A DNA stretch of 64,000 bases from Pseudorhodoferax sp965279475 (GTDB lineage: Bacteria > Pseudomonadota > Gammaproteobacteria > Burkholderiales > Burkholderiaceae_C): assembly GCA_965279475.1 (NCBI GenBank), contig CBDIIA010000003.1:186001-250000 (forward strand). Direction: 5' to 3'. A program made the position numbers and the translations under genes. The notes below the pieces were generated by a model. That model was not told the DNA's origin, did no database searches, and saw nothing but the letters and a program-made list of their open reading frames with translations. Of the stretch, positions 8,104 to 16,378 are shown one piece after another (within the stretch, counting starts at the first letter, position 1; every line of letters starts with the position of its first letter).

Positions 8104-9447
8104 CTACCAGCTGTTTCCGAGATAGGCGCCGTCGGCTTCGAGCTGCGTCTGCAGCGCCACCGTGTCGACCGCCAGCGCGGTGGAGCCGGTGCGCAGCGCC
8201 AGGTCTGCGGCCGCGCCGGCAGCCTGGCCCATCACGAAGCAGGCGCCGGTCACGCGTGCGGCCGACTGGGCCTCGTGCGTCATCGACGCACAGCGGCCGA
8301 CCACCCAGACGTTGTCGAGCTGCAGCGGCACGACCATGCGGTAGGGCAGCTGGTTGAAGCCGCGGCTCTCGGGAATCTTCGGCCAGCGGAACTCGACGTC
8401 CCCGGCCAGGTGCAGCTCGAGCGGCCAGCCGTTGACGCCGATCGTGTCGTCGAAACTCGCGCAGTCCAGCACGTCGGATTCGGTCAGCGCATAGTGGCCG
8501 CGGATGCGGCGCGTCTCGCGGATGCCGACCTGCGGCGCGATGTCGACGATGTAGGACTTCTCGAAGCCCGGCACCTCGGTGAGGAAACCCGCCACGCTGG
8601 CGATCTGCTGGCGGCCCAGCACCTCGGCGTCGCTCAGCTCCTGTGCGTCGACGCCGTTCATCGCCATGCCGTCGGCGTTGGCCAACTGCGTGAGGTTGAC
8701 CCGCCACTCGATCGGGTTCTTCTGGGGCCGCACGATCGGCGTCTTGCGCGGAAACTTGTAGCGCCCGGCCGCTTCGGCCTCGAGCATCAGCCGCGGGATG
8801 CGGCTCCAGTCCTCGTTGGCGCGCACCGGGTCGACGCCGTTCACGCGGAACATCGTCGACGGGTACAGCATGTTGCCCTGGCCGTCGCCCAGCTCGAAGG
8901 GCACGCCGGCCCAGGCGCACAGGTCGCCGTCGCCCGAGCCATCGATGAAGCAGCGGCCGACGATGGCGCCTCGGCCCGACTTGGTCTCCACCAGCACCGC
9001 GTGGATGCGGCTCGGCGAGGCCATCACCAGGCCGGCCCCGAGCGCATGGAACAGCAGGCGCACGCCAGCCGAGACCAGCAGTTCGTCGGCCGCGATCTTA
9101 TAGGCACCGGTGTCGTAGGCCTGAGCCGAGGTCTTGCCGAACACCGTGTGCGGCGCGTTCAGCCCGCCCAGCCGGTCGATGCGCGCCAGCAGATCGCCGG
9201 CCACGCCGTGCACCACCTGGCGGATCTCGCCATGCACGTTGGCGTGCAGGCCGCAGAAGTTGGTCACGCCGGCGGCCGTGCCCATGCCACCCAGAAAGCC
9301 GTAGCGCTCGACCAGGATGGTGGAGCGCCCCGCACGCGCCGCGGCCACGGCCGCCGCGATGCCGGCGGGGCCGCCACCCAGCACGACCACGTCGTATTCG
9401 CCGAGGATCTGCGTCTGGCGCGCGGGTTCGTTCAGGTAGCTGGGCAT
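8104..9447 (-). CDS. FAD-dependent oxidoreductase of unknown substrate (FAD_oxidored family)
   Basis: Flavoprotein of 447 residues with an N-terminal Rossmann motif VVVLGGGPAGIAAAVAAARA (about 20-39). The following GFLGGMGTAAGVTNFCGL is the typical FLGGxxT continuation of the FAD_oxidored (pfam12831) family. RCFIDGSGDGDLCAWAG forms the second FAD contact. It sits inside the 3-hydroxybenzoate/gentisate operon but no step of that pathway needs it, so its substrate is unknown. ATG 9447 has AAGGA upstream. The 177-base gap before it holds copy 1 of the structured repeat. Confidence 0.85.
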   Translation of the reverse strand: MPSYLNEPARQTQILGEYDVVVLGGGPAGIAAAVAAARAGRSTILVERYGFLGGMGTAAGVTNFCGLHANVHGEIRQVVHGVAGDLLARIDRLGGLNAPHTVFGKTSAQAYDTGAYKIAADELLVSAGVRLLFHALGAGLVMASPSRIHAVLVETKSGRGAIVGRCFIDGSGDGDLCAWAGVPFELGDGQGNMLYPSTMFRVNGVDPVRANEDWSRIPRLMLEAEAAGRYKFPRKTPIVRPQKNPIEWRVNLTQLANADGMAMNGVDAQELSDAEVLGRQQIASVAGFLTEVPGFEKSYIVDIAPQVGIRETRRIRGHYALTESDVLDCASFDDTIGVNGWPLELHLAGDVEFRWPKIPESRGFNQLPYRMVVPLQLDNVWVVGRCASMTHEAQSAARVTGACFVMGQAAGAAADLALRTGSTALAVDTVALQTQLEADGAYLGNSW

Positions 9448-9535
9448 GGGGTGTCCTTCACATTTCAGTGGATCAGTATTCCACCATCGCGCGCTTGCGT
9501 AGCGGCGCGAAATTCCTGCGCGGCCCAAGGCCAGT

Positions 9536-9621
9536 AACACCGCGGAACCGGCTTTGCCGGGCCGCTGGTGTTGCCCCCTTGAGGGGGGATGCGGCTACAC
9601 GTAGTGAGCAAGAAACGGGGG
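9536..9621 (-). repeat. Structured intercistronic element, copy 1
   Basis: About 86 bases lying 3 bases after the stop of the monooxygenase gene, between co-directional genes. Read on the minus strand: a C5 block, then the CCCCCCTCAAGGGGGC hairpin, then a two-step hairpin with outer arms AACACC / GGTGTT and inner arms GGC / GCC around CCGGCAAAGCCGG. Copies 2 and 3 share the order and the tail GCxACACGxAGTG (plus-strand reading). Confidence 0.8.
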
Positions 9622-9624
9622 AGT

Positions 9625-10818
9625 TCATACAAACATGCGGTCAGGGTCGATGCCGTCGTACATCCATTTGAGACCGGCGAATCCGGCCGACTCCCGGCCA
9701 CTCTGGAACATCTGGTTGCGCAGCTCGCGCTGCACGCCTGCCGCATGGTAGATGTCGCCGTAGAAACGTGCCGTGAGCTGCACCCGGCCGGTACGCAGAT
9801 AGCGCGCCCGCTGGTAGTGCTGAAAGGCTTGCGGCAGATCGCCGCGGGTGTGGCTCAACGCAGCGCGCAGCACCGCCGCGTCCTCGATCGCCTGGCCTGC
9901 GCCCTGGGCCAGGTACTGCAACATCGGGTGGGCGGCGTCGCCCAGCAGCGTCACGCGGCCGTCGGTCCAGTTCTTCACCGGTTCGCGGTCGCACAGCACC
10001 CACATCTTCCAGGTCTCGATCTTGGCCAGCAGCTCCTTCACCTGCGGGCAGGCCTGGGCAAAACGTTCGTTCAGTTCGCCGGTGTCGCCGAAGGTGTTCC
10101 AGCCCTCGTCGTACTTGTTGCTGTGGAACACCGCGACCAGGTTGAACAGCTCGCCGCGCCGCAGCGGGTAGTGCACCAGGTGGGTCTTCTCGCCACCCCA
10201 CAGCAGCACGTCGTCGCTCCACAGGTGCGCGGGAACATCTTCCTTCTTCAACACCGCGCGGTAGGCGATGTGGCCCGAGACCCGCGGTTTGCCGTCGCCC
10301 ACCACGGCCTCGCGGATGCGGCTCCACATGCCGTCGGCGCCGATCAGGGCCTGGCCCTCGACGCTGCTGCCGTCGGCCAGCCGCAGCGTGACGCCGTGCG
10401 CCGATTGCGTGAACGATTCGACCCGGGCGCCGGTGCGCAGCGTAACGTTGGGCTGCGCCTTGCATGCCTGCAGGAACACGTCGTGCAGGTCGGCCCGGTA
10501 GATCAGCCCATAGGGAAAACCATAGGCCGCACGCGCCGTGTCGCCCAGCGGCACCCGCACCACCTTCTCGCCGGTGCGCACATCGTTCATGCCCAGACCG
10601 GGCGGGAAGTAGGCCACGTGGTTCACCGCATCGGTCAGGCCCAGCAGTTCGAACATGCGGAAGATGTTGGGCCCGAGCTGGATGCCGGCCCCGATCTCGC
10701 CGAACGCGGCCGACTGCTCCAGCACCGTCACGGCGTGGCCGTCCTGGGCCAGCACATACGCGGCGGCCAGACCGCCGATGCCGCCGCCGGCAACGAGGAT
10801 GGGGGATTGCGTGCTCAT
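9625..10818 (-). CDS. FAD monooxygenase, probable 3-hydroxybenzoate 6-hydroxylase
   Basis: Single-component aromatic hydroxylase (397 residues) expected to turn 3-hydroxybenzoate into gentisate with NAD(P)H and O2. The dinucleotide motif VAGGGIGGLAAAYVLAQDG is at the N-terminus, and the GD motif LLGDAAHP is near 291-298, followed by QGAGQAIEDA. The assignment to 3-hydroxybenzoate rather than salicylate rests on length and on the downstream gentisate dioxygenase; salicylate 5-hydroxylation normally uses a multicomponent enzyme. A salicylate-type substrate is the main alternative. It is first in the operon and divergent from the MarR regulator 115 bases away. Confidence 0.85.
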   Translation of the reverse strand: MSTQSPILVAGGGIGGLAAAYVLAQDGHAVTVLEQSAAFGEIGAGIQLGPNIFRMFELLGLTDAVNHVAYFPPGLGMNDVRTGEKVVRVPLGDTARAAYGFPYGLIYRADLHDVFLQACKAQPNVTLRTGARVESFTQSAHGVTLRLADGSSVEGQALIGADGMWSRIREAVVGDGKPRVSGHIAYRAVLKKEDVPAHLWSDDVLLWGGEKTHLVHYPLRRGELFNLVAVFHSNKYDEGWNTFGDTGELNERFAQACPQVKELLAKIETWKMWVLCDREPVKNWTDGRVTLLGDAAHPMLQYLAQGAGQAIEDAAVLRAALSHTRGDLPQAFQHYQRARYLRTGRVQLTARFYGDIYHAAGVQRELRNQMFQSGRESAGFAGLKWMYDGIDPDRMFV

Positions 10819-10878
10819 CTTGTGTCTCCGAATGCGCCGTCGTGCGCGGCTGCGGTTCCATAACCGGGCCTTTAATAA

Positions 10879-10890
10879 TAAGTATACATA
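10879..10890. promoter_or_regulatory. Candidate MarR operator/promoter region
   Basis: The 114-base divergent gap (10819-10932) is GC-rich except for an A/T-rich core at 10871-10890. Inside it TAAGTATACATA is an inverted repeat with one mismatched pair, centred on GTATAC. MarR proteins usually bind short palindromes overlapping the promoter of a divergent operon. No footprint-level evidence is available. Confidence 0.45.
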
Positions 10891-10932
10891 CGGATGGCCG
10901 CGCCCTGCAAGCGCTTGGGTACACTGGCCGCC

Positions 10933-11373
10933 ATGCCGAAAAGCTACGACTTCCAGCGCGCGCCGGGCCACCTGATCCGCCGTGCGCACCAGTTGTCCGT
11001 CGCCATCTTCATGGACGAAACGGCCGATTCGAGCGTGACGCCCGTGCAGTTCGCGATCCTCAACGCGCTGATGGACACGCCGGGTGAAGACCAGATCACG
11101 CTGGCCGGGCGGGTCGCGTTCGACGCCGCCACCTCCGGCTCGGTGCTGGGGCGGCTCGAAGCCCGTGGCTGGGTGCGGCGCGAGGCCGACCCGCAGGACC
11201 GCCGCCGCAAGCTGCTGTGGGTCACGCCCGATGGCGAAGCCGCCGCGCTGCAGATGAAGCGCGCGGTCGCACGTGCGCAGACCCGCATCCTCGGCCCGCT
11301 CGAGGCACCCGAGCGCGAGCAGCTGTCGCTGCTGCTCGACAAGCTGGTCGCCGGCCACGAGCGCCAACGCTAG
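10933..11373 (+). CDS. MarR family transcriptional regulator
   Basis: DNA-binding regulator of 146 residues. The winged helix-turn-helix covers about residues 35-105: TPVQFAILNALMDTPG, the recognition helix AATSGSVLGRLEARGWV, and the wing READPQDRRRKLLWVT with the DxRxR-type basic residues of the family. It is transcribed away from the monooxygenase operon and probably represses it until an aromatic acid binds. ATG 10933 gives the normal family length; an in-frame start at 10894 would run into the palindromic operator region. Confidence 0.9.
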   Translation: MPKSYDFQRAPGHLIRRAHQLSVAIFMDETADSSVTPVQFAILNALMDTPGEDQITLAGRVAFDAATSGSVLGRLEARGWVRREADPQDRRRKLLWVTPDGEAAALQMKRAVARAQTRILGPLEAPEREQLSLLLDKLVAGHERQR

Positions 11374-11417
11374 GATGAAATTGCGTCACTCTCCTCTGGC
11401 GGCCGTGCGTTCTTGCA

Positions 11418-11534
11418 CCCCTCCCCCCTTGCGGGGGAGGGGCTGGGGGAGAGGGGGAGTTTGCCAAGGCGGAGCATCTTCTGCAAACGCCGCAGCCCCC
11501 TCTCCCCAACCCTCTCCCACCAGGGGAGAGGGGG
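11418..11534. repeat. REPIN-like pair of inverted GC-rich repeats
   Basis: Two copies of a C-run/G-run sequence (11418-11458 and 11496-11534) in opposite orientation, each able to fold on itself and to pair with the other. They flank a core with TTTGC (11460-11464) and GCAAA (11483-11487). They lie in the 247-base gap between marR and the channel gene, in which no gene is visible. A related single arm occurs at 23813. Confidence 0.7.
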
Positions 11535-11620
11535 CATCTGCGCCGGTTTCATCCGTCGTGAAGGCGCCCAGCGCCATGAAAAACTGACATGACGGCGCAA
11601 AGGTGCGCGAGCCTGCTCCG

Positions 11621-14059
11621 ATGACCTTGTTGCGCCTGCACACCCGCCGCGCCAGCGGACTTCTCTGGCAGCTGGCGCGCTGTGTGCTCGTCTGCCTGCT
11701 GTGCCATGGCGGCGCGGCGCTGGCTGAAGAAGACGATCCGGCACTCGACCTGGCACGCCAGCAGATCGCCCAGGTGCAGAAGGCGTTGCCCACGGTGCAG
11801 AGCGACGAGAACCTGCTCGCCCTGCGTAGCTCGGCGCTGGCCGCCCGTGCCCAGGCAGAGGATGCCGCCACGCGCCTGGCGCCGCAACTGGCCAGCGTGC
11901 AGGCGCGGCTGGCGGAACTCGGCGCGCCGCCGGCCGACAAGAAGGAGCCTGCCGACATTGCGAAGCTGCGCGCTGATCTCGAGAAGAGCCGTGTCGCGCT
12001 CGATGCGGACGTGAAGCTTGCACGCCTGCTGTCGGTCGAGGCCGAGCAGGCCGCCGGGCAGATCTGGGCGCTCAGGCGCTCGCAGTTCCAGGCGCAGCTC
12101 GGTGAGCGTACGGCGTCGATCCTGGTGAAGACCTTCTGGTCCGAGTTGCGTGACAACTTCGTCGAGGACGCCGGGCGTCTGGCAGGGCTGGGCAGCCAGC
12201 TGGCCGCCGCGGTGCGGCAGGCCTCGCTCACCGTGTGGGGCTGCGGCCTGCTGGCCATCGCCCTGGTCATCGCGCTGCGCGTCTGGAGCGGGCGCGCCGT
12301 GCTGCGGCTGGTGACCACGCGGGTGCCGCACGGGCGTCTGCGGCGTTCGCTGTACGCGCTGTTGTGCACGGCGCTCGCGGTCGCGACACCGGGCCTCGTG
12401 GCACTGATCGTCTACGAGGTGCTGGGCTGGAACGTGCCGCTGGCTGGCAACGTCGACGCCCTGCTGTCGGAGGCGGTGGGGCTGGTGTGCTTCGGGGGTT
12501 ATGTTGCCGGCCTGGGCCACGCGCTGCTGTCGCCGGCCAAGCCGAGCTGGCGCATCCCGCGCATGCCGGACGCGGTGGCGCGTGGCCTGCGCGGCATACC
12601 GCTGGCGCTGGCAGTGATCACCGTGGCGGGCTGGCTGGCCGAGCGCCTGTACGCGCTGGTCAACGCCAGCCTGGCGACCACCGTCGCGCTGAACTGCATC
12701 CTGGCTTTGCTGCTCGGCTCGGTGATGGTGCTGACGGTGATGCGCGGCGAGCAGCTGCGCCGCCATGCGGCGCTGGAGACCGCCACCGAAGACGCGCCGC
12801 CCCCGCGGCCAGCGTGGCTGGCGGCGCTGACCGCCCTGATCTGGCTGGTGCTGGTGGGCAGCCTCGTCTGCCTGCTGCTGGGCTACGTGGCCTTCGGCAG
12901 CTTCGTGGTGCGGCAGGTGGCCTGGTGCCTGATCGTGGCGATGTCGGCCTATCTGCTCAACGTGCTGATCGACGATGTCTGCATGGGCTGGCTGGCCGTG
13001 CAGGAGGCCCGGGACGAAAGCACGGCCGAAGCGGCCAGGCCCGATGCCAGGCCGGCCACGCCCTACCTGCGCAACCAGATCGCGGTGCTGTTGTCCGGCG
13101 TCGGCCGCGCAGGCGTCGGGCTGGTGGCGCTGATGCTGGTCGTCGCGCCCTTCGGCGAAGGGCCTACCGAGCTGCTGCACCGTACCGGCATGCTCAGCGA
13201 AGGCCTGGCGATCGGCGAAGTCAAGCTGCGGCCCGACGCCGTGTTCCAGGCCTTGCTGGTGCTGGTGCTGGCGCTGCTGGCCGTGCGGCTGCTCAAGGGC
13301 TGGCTCACCGACCGCCTGCTGCCCACCACCAGCCTCGACCCCGACATGCGCAGCTCGGCGACCAGCCTGTTCGGTTATGCCGGCGTGGTGGTGGCGATCG
13401 CGCTGGCGATGTCGGCGGTGGGCATCGGCCTGGAGCGCATTGCCTGGGTCGCGAGTGCCCTGTCGGTGGGCATCGGCTTCGGCCTGCAGGCGGTGGTGCA
13501 AAACTTCGTCTCCGGCCTGATCCTGCTGGCCGAGCGGCCGGTGAAGGTGGGCGACTGGGTGGCGCTGGGGGGCATCGAGGGCGACATCCGGCGCATCAAC
13601 GTGCGCGCGACCGAGATCCAGATGGGCGACCGCTCCACGGTGATCGTGCCCAACTCGGAGTTCATCACCAAGACCGTGCGCAACGTGACGCACGCCAACC
13701 CGCTGGGCCTGGTGCAGATCAAGCTGCCGATGCCGCTCGACACCGACGCCTTGCGCGTGCGCGACCTGGTGCTGGCCGCGTTCCAGGCGCATGCGGATGT
13801 GCTGGAGGCGCCCGCGCCCAACGTGGCGCTGGACGGCATCGACAACGGACGGCTGGTGTTCAATGCCACGGGCTATGTGGGTTCGCCGCGGCTGGCCTAC
13901 GGCGTGCGCAGCGCGCTGCTGTTCGAGGTGCTGCAGCAGTTGCGCGATGGCAAGCTCGCGCTGGCAAACCCGCCGACGATGCTGCTGAGCGCCGGTGCAC
14001 AGCCGCCGGTCGCATCGCCGCCCGCACCGCTGGCAACAATGCCGCCCACCACGGCCTGA
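11621..14059 (+). CDS. Large MscS-type mechanosensitive channel (DUF3772)
   Basis: Membrane channel of about 812 residues. Order: signal peptide (MTLLRLHTRRASGLLWQL... to AALAEEDD), a periplasmic helical region (DUF3772-like, Gln/Ala/Arg-rich, about 30-190), roughly ten membrane segments, then the MscS pore helix and beta domain. The pore is seen in VGIGFGLQAVVQNFVSGLIL, the beta domain in ERPVKVGDWVALGG and VIVPNSEFITKTVRN. The family protects against osmotic downshock. ATG 11621 is chosen because it leaves a clean signal peptide; GTG 11603 is possible. The C-terminus is a Pro/Ala-rich tail. Confidence 0.9.
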   Translation: MTLLRLHTRRASGLLWQLARCVLVCLLCHGGAALAEEDDPALDLARQQIAQVQKALPTVQSDENLLALRSSALAARAQAEDAATRLAPQLASVQARLAELGAPPADKKEPADIAKLRADLEKSRVALDADVKLARLLSVEAEQAAGQIWALRRSQFQAQLGERTASILVKTFWSELRDNFVEDAGRLAGLGSQLAAAVRQASLTVWGCGLLAIALVIALRVWSGRAVLRLVTTRVPHGRLRRSLYALLCTALAVATPGLVALIVYEVLGWNVPLAGNVDALLSEAVGLVCFGGYVAGLGHALLSPAKPSWRIPRMPDAVARGLRGIPLALAVITVAGWLAERLYALVNASLATTVALNCILALLLGSVMVLTVMRGEQLRRHAALETATEDAPPPRPAWLAALTALIWLVLVGSLVCLLLGYVAFGSFVVRQVAWCLIVAMSAYLLNVLIDDVCMGWLAVQEARDESTAEAARPDARPATPYLRNQIAVLLSGVGRAGVGLVALMLVVAPFGEGPTELLHRTGMLSEGLAIGEVKLRPDAVFQALLVLVLALLAVRLLKGWLTDRLLPTTSLDPDMRSSATSLFGYAGVVVAIALAMSAVGIGLERIAWVASALSVGIGFGLQAVVQNFVSGLILLAERPVKVGDWVALGGIEGDIRRINVRATEIQMGDRSTVIVPNSEFITKTVRNVTHANPLGLVQIKLPMPLDTDALRVRDLVLAAFQAHADVLEAPAPNVALDGIDNGRLVFNATGYVGSPRLAYGVRSALLFEVLQQLRDGKLALANPPTMLLSAGAQPPVASPPAPLATMPPTTA

Positions 14060-14231
14060 ACCGCGCGCCCTGCGCTTTGCCGGTGCGGTCCGCTCCCGCA
14101 TGTCGGACCGTGCCGCATCCGGCGGTCGGGCTCCAACTTTTTGTAGCATCTCGTCAGGCCAGGTTCATGCAACGGGACGTTTCCCGATGTCAAATCCTGT
14201 CCTGCCTGCACAACATCAAGAGGTTATTGCC

Positions 14232-14891
14232 ATGAACACACTTACCAACCCCGGCCGCGGGTCCCTGCTTACCGCTGCCGTGCTCGCCGTGGCCCTGTCC
14301 GGCTGCGCCAACATGAGCGAAACACAGAAAGGCACGGCCACCGGCGCCGGCATCGGCGCGCTGGCCGGCGTCATCATCGGCGACAGCAAGGGCGGTGCTG
14401 CCATCGGCGCGGCCGCCGGCGCATTGGGCGGCTATATCTGGTCCAAGCACATGCAGGACAAGAAGCTGGCGATGGAGCGGTCCACGGTGGGCACCGGAGT
14501 CGTGGTCACGCAGACGCCCGACAACCAGCTGAAGCTCGAGATTCCGAACGACATCTCGTTCGACACGGGCAAGGCCGACATCCGGCCGACGCTGCGGCCC
14601 ATCCTGGCCCAGTTCGCCACGGGTCTGCGCGACCAGCCGAACACCGAGGTGCGCATCATCGGCCACACCGACTCCACCGGTTCCGACGCCATCAACGATC
14701 CGCTGTCGCTCCAGCGCGCCACCAGCGCGCGCGACTACCTGAGCGAGCGCGGCGTCGATGTGCGCCGCATCCTGGTGGCCGGCCGCGGTTCGCACGAGCC
14801 GGTTGCCGACAACAACTCGGAGGCCGGCCGCGCGAAGAATCGCCGCGTCGAGATCTACCTGGCCGAGCGCGAGGTCGTGCAGGCGCGCTGA
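14232..14891 (+). CDS. OmpA family lipoprotein with glycine zipper
   Basis: Outer-membrane lipoprotein of 219 residues (YiaD-like). The signal peptide ends in lipobox LSGC with Cys25. A glycine-zipper segment follows, rich in GAGIGALAG and GAAIGAAAG (about 38-66). The C-terminal OmpA peptidoglycan-binding domain (about 105-215) contains IIGHTDSTGSDAINDPLSLQ and the closing NRRVEI. ATG 14232 is preceded by AAGAGG. The 172-base gap upstream shows no other gene. It converges on the glutamine-synthetase-like gene with 13 bases between. Confidence 0.93.
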   Translation: MNTLTNPGRGSLLTAAVLAVALSGCANMSETQKGTATGAGIGALAGVIIGDSKGGAAIGAAAGALGGYIWSKHMQDKKLAMERSTVGTGVVVTQTPDNQLKLEIPNDISFDTGKADIRPTLRPILAQFATGLRDQPNTEVRIIGHTDSTGSDAINDPLSLQRATSARDYLSERGVDVRRILVAGRGSHEPVADNNSEAGRAKNRRVEIYLAEREVVQAR

Positions 14892-14904
14892 ACCGGTTGG
14901 GCCG

Positions 14905-16378
14905 TCACAGGCGGCCGAAATACTCGCGGCGCTCGAACTCGTCCTTGTCCGGCGCCTGCAGGTAGCGCTGCAGCTCCATCGCCTTCACGTGGATGACGTG
15001 CTCGACGAAGCTGCGGCCGAACGACGCGACCATCGCGGCGTCGGCCTGCAGCGCGTCCAGCGCCTCGCCCAGCGACGTGGGCAGGCGTGTCGCAGCGTCG
15101 CCATACGGTGCGTCGGTGGCCGGCGGTGCGCGCAGGCCTTTCTCAAGCCCGTCGAGGCCGGCGTGGATCTGCGACGCGATGTAGAGATAGGGGTTCGCGC
15201 TGGGCTCGCCGATGCGGTTCTCGATGCGGGTGGCGGCATCGCCGGGGCCGCCCACCACGCGCAGCATCGCCCCGCGGTTGTCGCGGCCCCACAGCGCCGA
15301 TTGCGGCGCCAGCGCGTTCGGCTTGAAGCGCCCGTACCCGTTGACCGTGGGCGTGCAGAACACTGCCATGCCGCGCGCATGCGCCAGCAGCCCGGCGAGG
15401 AAATGTTCGCCCACATCCGACAACGTGTACTGCGCCTGGTCGGGCGTGGCGCCTGGCACGGCGGCGTCGCGCGCGAAGGCATTGCGCCCGCTCTGCAGGT
15501 CGACCAGCGACTGGTGCAGATGCCAGCCGCTGGCCATCACCTCGGGGAACGGGGGGGCGGCACATGAAACTCGCGTGGAAACCCGCGCGGCGCAAGGCCT
15601 GCTTCACCGCGCTGCGGAACAACACCATGTTGTCGGCGGCCGTCAGCGCGTCGGTCACGTCGAACACCGCTTCGACCTGGCTCGGGCCGAACTCGATCTC
15701 CAGCGAATGCAGCGGCAGACCCAGCGCCTGGGCCGTGCGCTGCACTATGCGCAGCGGCTCCTCGGTGCGGTCGAAGCAGGCTTCGCTGAGCATCTGGTAG
15801 CCGGGGTGCAGCATCGACACGCGCGGCGCCATCGCGGGCCAGGCGGCCTGCTCGGGGTCGAGCCGCTCGTCCTCGATGCGGTAGATGTGCAGCTCGACCT
15901 CCAGGCCGCACTGCATGCCCCAGCCGGCCTTGGCCAGCCGGTCGAGCGCACGTTCGAGCACGCGGCGGGTGTCGATCTCGACCGGTTGGGCGTCGGGGAA
16001 CCAGGGCTGGCAGCGTACCCAGCCGGTGCGCTCGGCCCACGGCAATACCTTCAGGCTGGCGGGGTCGGCCAGCAGCAACAGGTTGCCGGCGAACTCAAAA
16101 CCGGGCAGGTCGGCCGTGCCGCCGCGCTCGAACACCTTGTACGCGCTGCGGTCGGAGGTGTCCTTCAGCATCAGCGTGCCGACCATGCCGACACCGGCTT
16201 GCATCGCCTTGGCCGCGGCAGAAGCCACCAGCGTCTTGCCGCGGACGTTGCCATGCAGGTCGCACCAGCCGAAGCGGACCAGCTCGAGACCCTGCTCTTC
16301 GATCAACGCGACCGCGTGCTGCAGGGCACGGCGCCGCGCTGCATCGTGCACGCCGCAGCGCTCGGCGAAGTCGCTCAC
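14905..16378 (-). pseudogene. Glutamine-synthetase-like ligase, frameshifted
   Basis: Glutamine synthetase family protein that would be about 490 residues. The N-terminal part (GTG 16378 to about 15557) includes FGWCDLHGNVRGKTLV, GLEVELHIYRIED and SLEIEFGPSQVEAVFDVT. The C-terminal part (ASGWHLHQSLVD to FERREYFGRL) lies in another frame. The switch is in a run of seven G at 15551-15557: removing one restores RPPFPEVMASGWHLHQSL. As written, translation would run out of frame. It may be a real mutation, a slippage site or a base-calling error. The GTG start overlaps the Rieske gene stop by 4 bases. Family members ligate glutamate to amines; the substrate is unknown. Confidence 0.85.

Noticed and set aside
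11549..14149. Long open frame (866 codons) on the minus strand
   Set aside because: It is antisense to the MscS-type channel gene; the product is Gln/His/Arg-rich with no domain, as expected from the complementary strand of GC-rich coding DNA.
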